Positions 12,816 through 24,440 of a stretch of 64,000 bases of DNA are shown here, piece by piece. This stretch comes from Panorpa germanica (lineage: Eukaryota; Arthropoda; Insecta; Mecoptera; Panorpidae), in assembly GCA_963678705.1 (NCBI GenBank), contig OY783212.1, positions 8,680,001-8,744,000 of the forward strand. The letters run 5' to 3'. The stretch's first letter is position 1. Every line of letters starts with the position of its first letter. The position numbers were made by a program, and so were the translations under genes. Under the pieces are notes generated by a model that ran no database searches, was not told the origin of the DNA, and saw nothing but the letters and a program-made list of their open reading frames with translations.

Positions 12816-12917
12816 AATTTGCATGTTTTATTTTTAATTGTTATCAAAAAACATCCCGAGAGGCTTACACTATATATTCTTCTCCGAAAAGTATGCAGTG
12901 TGAATGTGTCCGTATAA

Positions 12918-15149
12918 AATCTCAAAACATAAATCTGTAGCTTCTCCTTCAGACATTTTCGTGAAGTTACGATACTGATACATCTATGAGATATTACTAT
13001 CACCAAAACTTCCTGGTGTAAATAGTTTAACAACTATAATTCCATAACTTCAAGTTTAATCACGCGATCAGAACTGTAGGGCATCTTGAAATGTCATTTA
13101 CCACGAAAGCTTAGACCACTCTGTTATATTATAACATATACGTCACTATCAATCATTCCAAAAAACGGATCTGGAGAACACGATATGTATTATATAAAGA
13201 AATCCCTCCTTTTTCTATCATATACAAATATGTACTATTACCAAGTCCTGGAAAATATTCATAAGCTTTAGAGTTGTAGCGAGTTTTACATACATACATA
13301 TAAACTACAAATATAAATAAATACTCGTATATGATTTTCAGGATTTGTAAAAGTCATTTTATTATACGTATAATATCATTTGCAGAGAATATAAAATTTT
13401 GTTTTAATATACGAACAATTTCCTTTGTATAAAATGTATATTGAAACAAGATAAGCTTGGAAAGTGGATAAGCTTGGATACTCTTCTGTTCAATGTCGTC
13501 TAAGTCGAAACAGCGGCATTATGAACGGGTATGATCTGATAGATAGCTTTGCTAATTCCGTGACTAGTAAATGGGAAAAGACATCATCAAATCGAATGTT
13601 AGGGCAAAAGAGGGACCGTGGTCTTAGTAAGCCCGTGAATTATTAATAATAAAAAAATGCTAATGGTACCCGAGTCGAAATTGTGACCCTATTGACGACC
13701 TAGAAGAACCCGTCAGTTTAAAACTTTATTAATAAATGAATGATGAAATGAATGCAAATTGCAATTGCAAAAAAGCAAAGATATTTTATATATTTATCGA
13801 TTATTATCGGTATTTGTCGATTTGTATCAAGTAAACTCATTAAAAGCGCAATGATGAGTTTTAGAGCCGTACCCCTTTAATAGTCGAGGAACCCTCTGAT
13901 TCAATTTAGGTAACACCAATGCGACGATACCCTTCCACAAGTTCACGCACGGCCTGAATAATGTCTTCATTCGGACGGACGCCGATTATGGAATTGATTT
14001 TCAGCTTTATCACGACCATTTCGAAACTTAAACTTACTTGGAGAATCTTAAAATTTTCAATCGATTTCACACTTCGTTGGCGAGAAAAAGAAGATTAATT
14101 AAATTTTCTGTTCACTCATAGATACTGAAAGTGCATTGTCACCGATCCCCAACGCGCTTACATGATGCATGAATCGAATGAAAAAGATTACGATTTACTT
14201 TAAATAGAAATTTAATTTATTAAAAATAAACTATCGACAATATCGTATTTAAATGGTATACTATATATTATTGTAAAAGGAAATGTACCTAAATAAAACA
14301 AGAAGAAGATGATCATACGCTGATAACAACTAGGACATATATATTCCTAAAAGCTTTATCCCTATTTATAAAAGTATAGAACAAGCGAACGTTATCTGTG
14401 TGATTCTGTAGCTCCTATAGCATTATAGCTATGTACGTTGTATGCTGTATGCTGTATCTCAAGCTCAGTAGCTCAGTTAGCTCTATCGATTTTTACCCGC
14501 AATAACACAACCCACAGACAGCTTTACTGCTTCGCTTTACTTTGCTGTTAAAAACATTGAATTTTAGTTAAACTGAGAGTGAAATTGGTGTGGATATTAT
14601 AAAAAGTATTACCACAAAAAGTATCGCTATATAACTACAAGTATAGTGGTGTAGCTATACTGTATAACAACAAGTGTAGTAGTGAACAAATACACGAGCA
14701 CTAGTATATTTAGCAAAAGGTCAGAACGGAGCTTTAATTTGGATATAAAAACTGTTGGTGGCTTAATGGATGAATGGAACATCTATTTATAAACGTATTG
14801 GAAAGCTTTTTATAGGATTAATGGAGCTTTTTTTAAATGCTTTTTAACTAAACTAAAATGGCTGACGTTGAGTCAAATTATAATTAATATTCTATATAAA
14901 TCTTTAGTCTTCTTACGTCTATGACGTCAGTCTCAAGAACTATTACATATAGATGCATACAGTCTGGACGTCATTAGAAAATGTTACATATTACAGTACT
15001 GCCTGCTGTTTTGTATAAGTTATGATATAACTACAGCTTTGAAGTACGTCATACCTATCTACTCGTCCAAATCTGCGAAATCGCTTGTAGTAGTTTAAAT
15101 AAAAACTAGAAAACTTTAAACTAAAACAAATAAAATCAACACTAAAGAA
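12918..15149. other. Stretch without a recognisable gene
   Basis: Contains only short open frames (such as 13086-13271 and 13464-13646) without family resemblance, plus the small minus-strand frame at 13906-14019 listed separately. Confidence 0.4.
13906..14019 (-). other. Small open frame, 37 codons, unrecognised
   Basis: ATG at 14019 to TAA at 13908-13906 on the minus strand. The base composition is less AT-rich than the surroundings, and the product has a normal-looking mix including PNEDIIQAVRELVEGYRRIG, which would form an amphipathic helix. About 10 bases before the ATG is a donor-like CCAAGTAAGTTT, so the frame may also be intron sequence. No family is recognised. It could be a fragment of an old transposon ORF or chance. 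Confidence 0.2.
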
Positions 15150-15490
15150 CCATAATGGTCCCCTCACACTGCAACCCCTTTCTTGCAACTTGCGATTTTT
15201 TCAGTAGGATGTAGTCGCAGTAGCAAACTTTATTATGGGAGAAAGTTTCTATTTTCATGTTTATTAATATACTACTATATGTAATTCGTAGGTCCGTACT
15301 CGTGATATAATTTATACGTCTTGACATCAAAGTGCCGCATGACCATTTCCTCAAAATCGCATTGTTCCGCATCATACTGGGATAATGCTATCTTTTCTTT
15401 TTATCATATCATTGCGGACGAAACGAAAAGTCAAATACACACTACTCAAAAAATCGTCGTCGCAAGTAGGAGGGTGCAATGAGAGATAAC
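15150..15490. mobile_element. Diverged inverted-repeat element (possible old MITE)
   Basis: The left block CTCACACTGCAACCCCTTTC followed by CTTGCAACTTGCGATTTTTT corresponds to the reverse complement of the right block (CTCATTGCACCCTCCTACTT, then GCGACGACGATTTTTT) at about 15445-15485. Arms of roughly 40 bp with many mismatches suggest an old terminal-inverted-repeat element. No target duplication could be fixed. Confidence 0.35.
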
Positions 15491-17281
15491 AGACATTCTG
15501 TAACAAGCCTGTGTGTCCCGAGATTAACAAATTAGTATTAAATATTTCTATTAATTTGGAAACATATTTTAAAATAGATATGGATTACTCCTTACTTCCT
15601 TGATTTACAGATTTAATATGCTCTCATTATGTGGCTGTAATATTTCCGAGAAAAACACTTGGAATAGTAACATACACGTGCCCCTGATAAGTATACAACA
15701 AGCTTAACACCATAAATATATTTCTGCACTGGACTGAATTATAACTATCACAGATGTAATATCTGCAACTGGGCATTTGGTAACTGGATAGAGAATAAGT
15801 AAGCGGAAAGGTATTCAGATATTGGAAGAAGAGTACAAAGCATCAATACTACAAACAGTTTTTCTTTCAAAATTAGTATCTCTTTACTTTTCCTCTTATC
15901 GAAGTAACAAACCATCGGTAAAATATAAAGTTGACCCAAAAAAGTAAGTAGATAATCTAAAAAAGTTATGCAACTGTTTATACCCTTTTAAAATTCCCAT
16001 TGCACAAATTTTATGTAATGTAGCATTGTAGTACAATCGAAAGGAACCCCTCAATAACAAAAAGGGATGTCAAAACTTTAAAACGCAATGACAAAGCGTA
16101 ATGTTTAAACTAGCTGAAAGCCTGGAGAGAAGCAGTGGTAGGTCACAGGGGAAGAGCGTGTAGCGTTGAAGACCTTTGACATTTGCGTCAATTGCTGGGT
16201 CTGGATTCTGCATATCCGGGCTGTGGAACGAGCGACAGAGGGAAATATGAGAATAGAAAAACAATTTCCCAAGATACTAAAAAAACTAGTATCTGCTTTT
16301 GAAAGATTTAAAAAGTTAAAAGTTTTTATTGTAACGAAAAACAATAAAATGGCGGAAGTGCGAAAAACTTCTTTCAAGCTTGGTTATTTTAGGAGAAAAC
16401 ATTTATCTTACTTTAATTATTGTTATATCAATAGTAAAACCAAAACCGTTTTGTTTTTTCTAATTTAATTTTATCGTTGGCCAATTTTCTACCACCAAAA
16501 ACGTTATAACATATTGACACATCATAGAAAGTCAAATTCCATTACACAAAGGTTAAAAATTTAAAAAAATTTTTAGAAGGAATAATCACCGGAATAAAGA
16601 CGAGTAACCGAAGAATGATGTGGTACAAAAGAACCGCAAACCATCGGTGACCTAAAGGATAACATCAGTTCAAGACGGTCGGTATAGGTATTAAATTAAG
16701 AAAACTGATATTTTTTTGTTATCATTGAAAATTCGATTCTTACTCTCTGTTATAAATACTCTCTTGCATCAATGATATGTATATCTCCAGAAACAATACA
16801 GAAAAGTCATTAAAAATTTAATATAAAAATCTTTCAGAGAAAGCTGTTTAAAAAAAACCGCTAGACACAAAACATAAATTAATGTATGTATAACATAATA
16901 TTTTTATGTCACGTTATATTATTATATTAAAAGGAAGTGCACCACAATTCTGTTACATTTTAATTAAAAAATTGCAAAAGACATTAGAAATATTTTATTA
17001 ATATTTTAATTTAATAGGTGACATTATATAATATTAAAATTGCATTAAAAATATTATTACGGTCAGAAAATGTAAATTTATGTTGTTATATAACTGACAT
17101 TATATTCACCTGAAAAAAATTATATAAACTGTGCTTATCTGTGTTAACTGTGCTAGTAATGAAGTACAAGAAAAAATTACGTTTTGTTATTTACAATTTA
17201 ACTAATACAAATAATATTAATAACAATTAATACTTAACAAAATATAATTAAAACTGCTTTCTTAGTTATTTTTTCAGGCTT
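15491..17281. other. Stretch without a recognisable gene
   Basis: The frames at 16070-16468 overlap each other on both strands and show no domain. The part from about 16700 on is very AT-rich and empty of signals. Confidence 0.4.

Positions 17282-17357
<76 letters not shown>
17282..17357. repeat. (TA)n microsatellite
   Basis: Nearly uninterrupted TA dinucleotides with one early ACA interruption. The run leads directly into the Helitron-like element, whose own 5' end is AT-rich, so it probably grew from that end. Confidence 0.95.
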
Positions 17358-17360
<3 letters not shown>

Positions 17361-17703
17361 TACGTGTCACATGTTTGTCCGCGATGGACTCCTAAACTAC
17401 TTAACCGATTTTAATCAAATTTGTACACCGTGTGCAGTTTGATCCAACTTGAAAGATAGGATAGCTTACATCTCAATTTATGATTGCAATATTATCTTAT
17501 TGCAAATTATTTGTCTATTAATTATCTGTTAGCTCCAAACGATGACATCTGGCGACGATGATGGCGACGATGATGGCGACATCTGTTGACTAGATTGAGT
17601 AAATATTCTGTTGACTAGATTGAGTAAATATTCAATAGATGGCGTTATGTAATGTAATATGACAAAAACGTTAGTCACAGCAACGCGTGGCCGGGACAGC
17701 TAG
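17345..17703 (+). mobile_element. Non-autonomous Helitron-like element, copy 2
   Basis: Colinear with copy 1 (897-1230) from TAAATTACGTGTCAC through ACAGCAACGCGTGGCCGGGA to a terminal CTAG before a T. Differences are an internal tandem of GGCGACGATGAT near 17550 and a short extra block before the 3' end. The 5' boundary is blurred by the TA repeat; a TC at 17274-17275 is one possible start. Confidence 0.75.
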
Positions 17704-20700
17704 TATATATATATAGTATACATCTATTATTATAATATTTCATTTTCATTAAAATAATCGAACATATTTTACCCTATCACAGTAATTTTGTTCTAATTAT
17801 ATCGCTCAATTACAATACTGGAATGTATTCCAATAAAAATAGATCACCCCAATTATTCGAGGTGGGTAGATTCCTTCCATTCTATTATAAAAATGTAATC
17901 TATTTTTACTCTTCATAACCCAGTAAAATAAGCTGATTTAAAGGGTAAGGCTCGGTCACAAAACTCGTTTTCTTGCAAATATTTTGTTTCTTATACATAC
18001 GTAATTAGAGGTTATAATTAAATTTGTAGATCATAATATTATCTACAAATTAGATCTTAGCGCGATAATGGGACACATAGGAAACGAGATATTTGCAGAA
18101 AACATATGTTTATTACCCTTGACCACGAATATGATTATATGACACTTTTTAGTCAGTCTTCAGAACGTGAATTAAAAAGTCGTGGCAAAATTTAAGCTTT
18201 GTAACTTTCATTTAAGGTGAAATACTTATTTGACTGGGCATCTATAGTTTTTTTAATATATCAACACATTGAATATATTTTTCATTCATTTATATATTAA
18301 TGGTTTTATTAATTAACCAATGTTCGAAATGTGTGTCAGCACAGTATTTTCCTATTTATTCAGTAGAAATATTACAATTAAAATATATAAAAATAGAAAT
18401 AAAATAAATATAGTATAGTCATTCATTTTTTATATTATTCTAATACTGATTTTATATGTAAATAAAATATTCATTTAAAATAAAATATTACATACGAGCA
18501 TAAGCTAATAATTATTTATATGGTATTTTTATGTAAATATTAAATTGTGGGAATAAATTACATATTAATGAAATATTGCTATGTTTATTACGACTAAAAT
18601 TTACCTTGCATTTCAGGATAATGATAAAGCAATAGCTACCAAGTATTCTTAATTATGATTTTTACAGAAATCCAGTTTATTCCAATTCCAATATTTATTA
18701 AATATCATACACATAATAAATTGTAAATTAAAATAGTTAAATATATATTTTTAAAATTGTAGGCTTTTAAAATAGCTATAAAATAAAACCCTTCTAAATT
18801 AAATATTACTAGCGGGATAAATTTGTAACTATCAACAAAATACTAATAATGATTTACATTAATTAAAGTTGACAATATGAGTTTTTCTATTTCAACGAAT
18901 AATAAATAATTCTCTTCTTTTATTATATTTTTTTATTTATAATCTACCGATTTGATAAAAGTCAACAAAACAGCTTTGTTTCACTTCTTTGAAATTAATC
19001 CTGCAGAGGTCGTGGTGTTTAATTTACAGTGTAGGTAGATTTTTCTGAATTAGCATATCCAAACTCCACGGAAATCCATGTACGAGTATATAAATAAATG
19101 ACAATGTTTCAAATACTCAACGTATTTATAGGAAACCGCAATTTTAATTGTATTCTGTAATCCCTGAAACGAATTTCAGTTGTACAGTTACGTGGATTAA
19201 ACTCTCATGTAACAATCCGGCGTTTATTTCACTAAACAGATACTCGTATTTTTCAATATTCTGCTAAAATGTATTTGGTCAACCAACTCGAATAATAAAC
19301 ATTCAGCAAGAATCTCATAATAAAAATTAATTACAAAAATATCTGTTTTAAATCCTCTCAAATATTTAATACCAAAACATTATTTATTTTGATGAAATAT
19401 TCATTCTCTCTAAAATAATATTTATTTATAGAAATTTCACATAAAATATCTAGAATAAGCTTAAAAGCTTATTTTTAGAGCTTTTCCTTTGGGCTTAAAG
19501 GTCAAAGAAGAAACAAAATGTTTGCATGTGGGGGTTGTTGTGTCAACTATAACGTAGCATTGACAGAGCCGACAAAAAACATAAAGGGGCGAGTCCTAAT
19601 AACTTCTCGGGATCACAAACAGGATTTATTTTAAGAAATGCAAAAATGACAGTCCTTCTTTACATAGCCCATTAAAGGTGCTATTTGGCGAAGCCTTTTT
19701 TAAGTATTACCCCAAAATAAATTAAGGAAAGCGTTGTAATATTTAATCAATTTACGTTCAAATTACGAGAATTCGGAGGTGATTCAATCACAAAAGAGGT
19801 AATAAAAGCCGTAGAATTTTTCTATTTGTTTCTATATACATTAAAGAAAAATTAGTGAGTCAGTGCTTTTTTATTGTATCGTAGATTTATAAAAGGTCTT
19901 AGTTATTCTAAAAACTTTTAGTCCATTAAACGGAATTAATAAGTCGTTTTATTAGTATGCTAATGTACAAAAAGGTAGATTTTCTTTTCGAAAAGCAGCA
20001 AATAGGTACCAAACATTGCATATTACGTCAAAATATTTATGTTACAGGTAGCTTTTGTTATGTTAGATAAAGCTCAAATGCACGTAAATGTGTTTAGCGG
20101 GATATTACGCAGTTATCTTGAAAAGAAAGAATGTTTTTGATGAATTCTCAAAATAGGATTTCAAAGAGGTTTCACATTTGTTCTACATGGCCGGCTCTGA
20201 ACTTTCAACATTTTTTTTTTATTTAAATTTATTTATATTGCGATCTGTCATATGGCATATGCGAGTATAATTGATAATTGTAATAAGCGTAAAACAAGGA
20301 CTCTTTTATTATGTCATAAATATAACATCATTGAACAACCATATTTACCTTAATTATACAATTTTTTTAATTAATATAACCTTACTCTACAACAAGCTAT
20401 ACTAGCTCTAGCTAGGTATATACGAGTTTACAATTTATTCATAACCATCAAACATTTTAGCATGATATATATTCAGGTTTGATATGAAAAATTAAATCAA
20501 TATTGTCAGCACATCTCTGGTTCAGTGTAGGTATACTCGTAGATATATGAATAGGTGTGGGTGTAGGTGTGTGTATATACTTTACCAAAACATCAATATT
20601 CAATTCAATATAGGAAATATTCTTCACAATTCTATACTCCCAATATTAACTGTCAATATGTCATGTCAATAGCATTCATCCATTCAGTCATGGTGGAAAT

Positions 20701-20926
20701 ATATAGCGAGAAATAAGTAACTTTAGGAATAAAAGATAATTATTCTTTTGAAATATTTATTTATATATTCACAAAAAGAAATTTAGAATATACAGAGGGT
20801 GTTAGGTAATTCGTTGTCAGTCTTTAAAGAACCATGAAGAACGTCAAAACGAAAAGTTGGATACATATTTCCTTATAAATGGTAATTGCTATAGTAGAAT
20901 ATTATAAGGTTTGTAATTCATTGATT
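17704..20926. other. Very AT-rich stretch without a recognisable gene
   Basis: The part from about 18240 to 18960 is almost pure AT-rich sequence. A dispersed motif at 19757-19875 recurs at 27.6 kb. A perfect palindrome, AATAAGCTTAAAAGCTTATT, lies at 19454-19473. No gene is visible. Confidence 0.45.
19757..19875. repeat. Dispersed repeat motif, copy 1
   Basis: Carries TTCAAATTACGAGAATTCGG at the left and AGTGAGTCAGTGCTTTTT at the right. The same two motifs occur at 27578-27672, but there the second one is in the opposite orientation. This points to an old, rearranged mobile element. Confidence 0.4.
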
Positions 20927-21795
20927 CCCAGTAAACATTTTGGAGTAAATTCTACTTAATTTCTATTACATATCATGAGTTTTTTGTCTGGAACGTGTTC
21001 GTTATCTATTCAGTCGTTCATAGGAAAGGCCCTTTTTATGACCTACAGAGATCGCAACGACGGTTCACTGCTGAATTAAAAGCGGAGTCGGTTTATGATT
21101 TATGACCGGAGTTATAAACTTGACACTAGCAGGGATAGCAGGCGTATAGAACTTAATGGAATTCTACTTTTTAGAGTCTGCAAAATATAAATATTTAAAT
21201 GAAGAAATAAATAGATGTAATCTTTAGCACGGATCGTGATTCTTTTAATGAATATTATTCATCTTCAACAATACTCGTTATATTAGTTTTTTACATTGTT
21301 TTAGAGATTCAAAAATTCACGATCGGCAGGTCTGCGTTAGGTTTAAAACCTCTGTCTTACCATCGCTAGATACTATCTTCGTTTATATACATTATATTCG
21401 GGGATTGAGGGAGATAGCGTCTGTCTATTACCATTAAAGAAATATTTGTTGAAAAGGATAGCATATACTTTAAACATACTGTTCTGAACAAAATACTACA
21501 CAAGTATACAAGTGTAACGGTGAAAAATATATTTTACTTGTCTAACGGCATCTCGTTTCTCTCTCACTTTGGAATAAATGAGATGAAAGTGAACTTAAAA
21601 AAATATATCCATGTGGGAAAGAAACAGAAATACTTAATGAATGATGTTGGAAAAAGAAAAAATATTATTATGAAAAAGTTCTAACAACTAACACAAAATC
21701 TGTGACAGGTAGAGAACTTGTAAAGCGTTAGAATAGAATTGTACGAGTGACTCGAACTTCACCAAATAGGGCACTTCACCAAATTGTTTACTGGG
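20927..21795. mobile_element. Long member of the CCCAGTAAAC terminal-inverted-repeat family
   Basis: Starts CCCAGTAAACATTTTGGAGT and ends GCACTTCACCAAATTGTTTA then CTGGG, the same two ends as the short MITEs at 32800, 44748 and 48147. At 869 bp it is over three times longer and its interior is unrelated to theirs over most of its length. No transposase frame is recognisable, and no TA flank survives at the ends. Confidence 0.5.
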
Positions 21796-22150
21796 TTGTT
21801 TCTTAACCCTTTAATCTCTATTGTACAAAGAATTATACCCGCTAAACAAAAAACGTATACTGATGTATATTCAACATAATAATTAATTTACCTAAGTTTA
21901 ACATAATATAGCCATTAAGTAAATGCAAAAATCGCGACATTAAAAATCTTTTACTAATACATTTATTTAATATCTAATATTATATAACACAAAAAATTTA
22001 TTTATGTCAGAAAACGTTAATTTATGTCGGAAGAAGGGGATAGTAAGTTTCCTTTGTTCCTGAATCCTATTACCGACGACCTCCTTTTATGTTGGCAGTA
22101 TTTATTATGTCCTGCTGCCTAATAAGTTTACGATTATGTATATACATAAT

Positions 22151-22530
22151 CAGAGACGGCCTTAGGGGATGGCAAGCAGAGCCTTCTCGGGGAACAACCC
22201 AAGTAGATAAATTCATTACTCTATATGCATTTGAATCTCGCGCCTCGGGCTTAGATTGAATACTATCTTTCTTTTGACATTCATGTACCTTAGTTTATCA
22301 TCATTAGTATTTGTCGTTTTTGTTCATGTTAACTTTTATAATTCTTCCAATACAAAATTTTACAACTCTACATTTATTTACTTATAACTTTTGCATTTTT
22401 CGTCAATCATCATCAAAAATACTTACTTTCAATTTACATTAATAATACAAGAGCCTCACAAAGATCTGCCACCCCGGGGCCTCGCAAAGTTCTGCTGCCC
22501 GGGGCCTCACAATGCCTAAGGCCGCCACTG
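22151..22530. mobile_element. hAT-type MITE with perfect 8-bp target duplication
   Basis: The left end CAGAGACGGCCTTAGGGGAT and the right end, read inward, CAGTGGCGGCCTTAGGCATT are imperfect inverted repeats of the hAT form. Both sides carry the identical octamer TACATAAT (22143-22150 and 22531-22538). Near the right end there is a short duplicated GC-rich unit built on CCCCGGGGCCTC. Confidence 0.88.
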
Positions 22531-22726
22531 TACATAATCAATTTAATTTGTTAACAGCCAAACCCAGGAGTCCAGGATACCAAAAAAGAATAAAACAGCT
22601 TTATAAAAAAGATGAATATGGTTGAAAGAATTAAAGTTGTGTACTGGGAGGACCTAATTAGCAGATATCAAGGCAAGGAATGCAATGGGAGACATCGTAG
22701 TGAAGACGATTCCTGTATCAGATCAT

Positions 22727-22990
22727 AACACATGGGCTGAAAAGTCCCGGGCCTAACAAAGAAAACACTGTTTTTTTGGTTCAAAATTAGCTTTATTCAT
22801 CAACGTAATCTCCATCAAGAGCAACGCAATCATTCCAGCGCCGCTCTAACATTTCAATACCACTTTTGTAGAACGATTTATCTTTTGCCTCAAAATAGGC
22901 CTCAGTTTCAGCGATAACCTCTTCATTCGTGCGAAATTTCTTACCGGCGAGCATTTTTTTCAGATCTGCTAATGCGGTTGTTGTTAAAGT
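22727..22990 (-). pseudogene. Mariner transposase, C-terminal fragment with 3' terminal repeat
   Basis: The minus-strand frame ending at 22793 reads ADLKKMLAGKKFRTNEEVI, then the AETEAYFEAKDKSFYKSGIE block, ending near WNDCVALDGDYVDE. This is the well-known last 60 residues of mariner transposases. The catalytic D,D34D region is absent: recognisable similarity stops at about 22972, where sequence further upstream in the gene is lost. After the stop come an AATAAA-containing 3' region and CCCGGGACTTTTCAGCCCAT, which looks like the element's terminal repeat (about 22730-22752). It is a dead fragment. Confidence 0.85.
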
Positions 22991-23884
22991 GAAAACGAAT
23001 AAACCCATAAAGATACAAGAAGAGGGATGTTAGAAGATGGATGAAGAGGTTTTTAAGGAAGCAACGATGGAAGAGTTTGTAATAGAATTGGAAAAGCTGA
23101 GAAATAGGAAAATTATAAATTCTAAAATATTGATTTAAGTGCTAATAACGATCAAAACTTGATAATTATAATAAAATATGAAATAAAATTGGTAAGTAGA
23201 AAAATATAGAAGAACCAATCGGAGTAGTAGTTAACTCCTTGTGTATAAATTATTTATAAAGTGAAATAAAGTTTCTATGCGATGTATAGTAATTACTAGC
23301 TAAACCACATTTGTCATAATTTAATTAATTATATATCTTGATATTGTCACCGGGATATATAGAGAGATATCGATATAAATTTTTATGGTAGTATTGTCAT
23401 TAATCAATACACAGTCTTAATCGAACTGTCACCCCATTCCAAACGACCATTACTACTTTCGCAGTAAGTGGCAGCAAGTAACGATTAACGACAAAACTAA
23501 GCAATGGTGGGCCATGTGAGCTAGTGGAAAGGGGGAATGGGAGGCGATCTTTCAAGCTAGCAGGCGACCTATTATGAACGGTAGAATAAAGTTTAATTAA
23601 ACCGCTAGTCATGAGTCAAGGTCAGGCATCAGCTAGGCATTGTAAAATTAATATACCTTCAACATGCCGTGCAAGGGTGTGCCTCACACTCAACGGCTCA
23701 ACTCTTGATTATTAGTGGCCTTGAAATAAAAAAAGAAATTATATTTATATATGTAAACTGTTATGTTGATATTGACAACCAACCCCTTTAAAATTTCCAG
23801 TTCTAAACAACTATGAAAAGAATATGTACTTATATATATTATATATCTTAATATAACTTAACTTATATATATTATATAACATAC
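22991..23884. other. Stretch without a recognisable gene
   Basis: The minus frame at 23400-23612 lies in a somewhat GC-richer patch but has no recognisable domain. Nothing else is seen. Confidence 0.4.
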
Positions 23885-24000
23885 AGTGGCGTAGCGAAAA
23901 ATATCGGGCCCTTATGAAAGCATGAGATTTACTTATCTAGTGTTGTTGAAATCATGCACTCTTTCTCAGTTTAATTGGTTAAGGGGCCCTTAATCTAGAG
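23885..24000 (+). mobile_element. Isolated hAT-type terminal repeat
   Basis: CAGTGGCGTAGCGAAAA at 23885 is the standard hAT 5' terminus. The opposite end (CTACGCCACTG) is not found downstream, so this is a truncated element. A GGGCCC-containing block follows. The LINE relic begins shortly after. Confidence 0.45.
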
Positions 24001-24159
24001 CTAGATTACATTCTTCCCATATGTACAAACTTCATCTTCTTGTCCTTTATATTTCCTTCGCTTAGTCCTAACTTTATTCATCTAATTTATTCCCTCCCTC
24101 TTCTTCTGTAAGGTCTTTATCAGATCTACTTCACTTCCCAATTTGTCCCTCTAATCTAC

Positions 24160-24367
24160 TCACTCTAATATTTCTACTTCCTTGTCACACATCCAACATA
24201 GTTTCTCTTCCTCTGCACTTCCTCTTCCTCTTTCTTCATTCACTTGTCTAAACCTCGCGACCATTTTCCTTTCTTTACCTCCTTCATTTTTCTAGGTATT
24301 GCGGAATTCTTTTCAACCATAACTGACTGTATCTGGTATTATACTTTGCTTCATCCATCCTCTTCAT
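24160..24367 (-). pseudogene. Old relic of the C-terminal region of a non-LTR retrotransposon
   Basis: On the minus strand, two neighbouring frames (24367 downward and 24264 downward) read AKYNTRYSQLWLKRIPQYLE and then ARFRQVNEERGRG followed by LCWMC. These align with SNYNKRY, VPQYL, ARFRLGNEEKG and KCRMC in the better preserved LINE at 36.7-41.1 kb. The order and spacing are the same. Stops and a frameshift mark it as dead. The pyrimidine-rich look of 24.0-24.4 kb on the + strand reflects the purine-rich coding strand of this LINE. Confidence 0.7.
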
Positions 24368-24440
24368 TCTATCCTATTGTTGGACCTCTATATCTCCTTC
24401 CTTTATTAGATTATATCTACCTACATAATCTATCTAGTTA

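Noticed and set aside
16070..16468. Overlapping frames on both strands up to 100 codons
   Set aside because: No domain, no splice context, and the frames conflict with each other.
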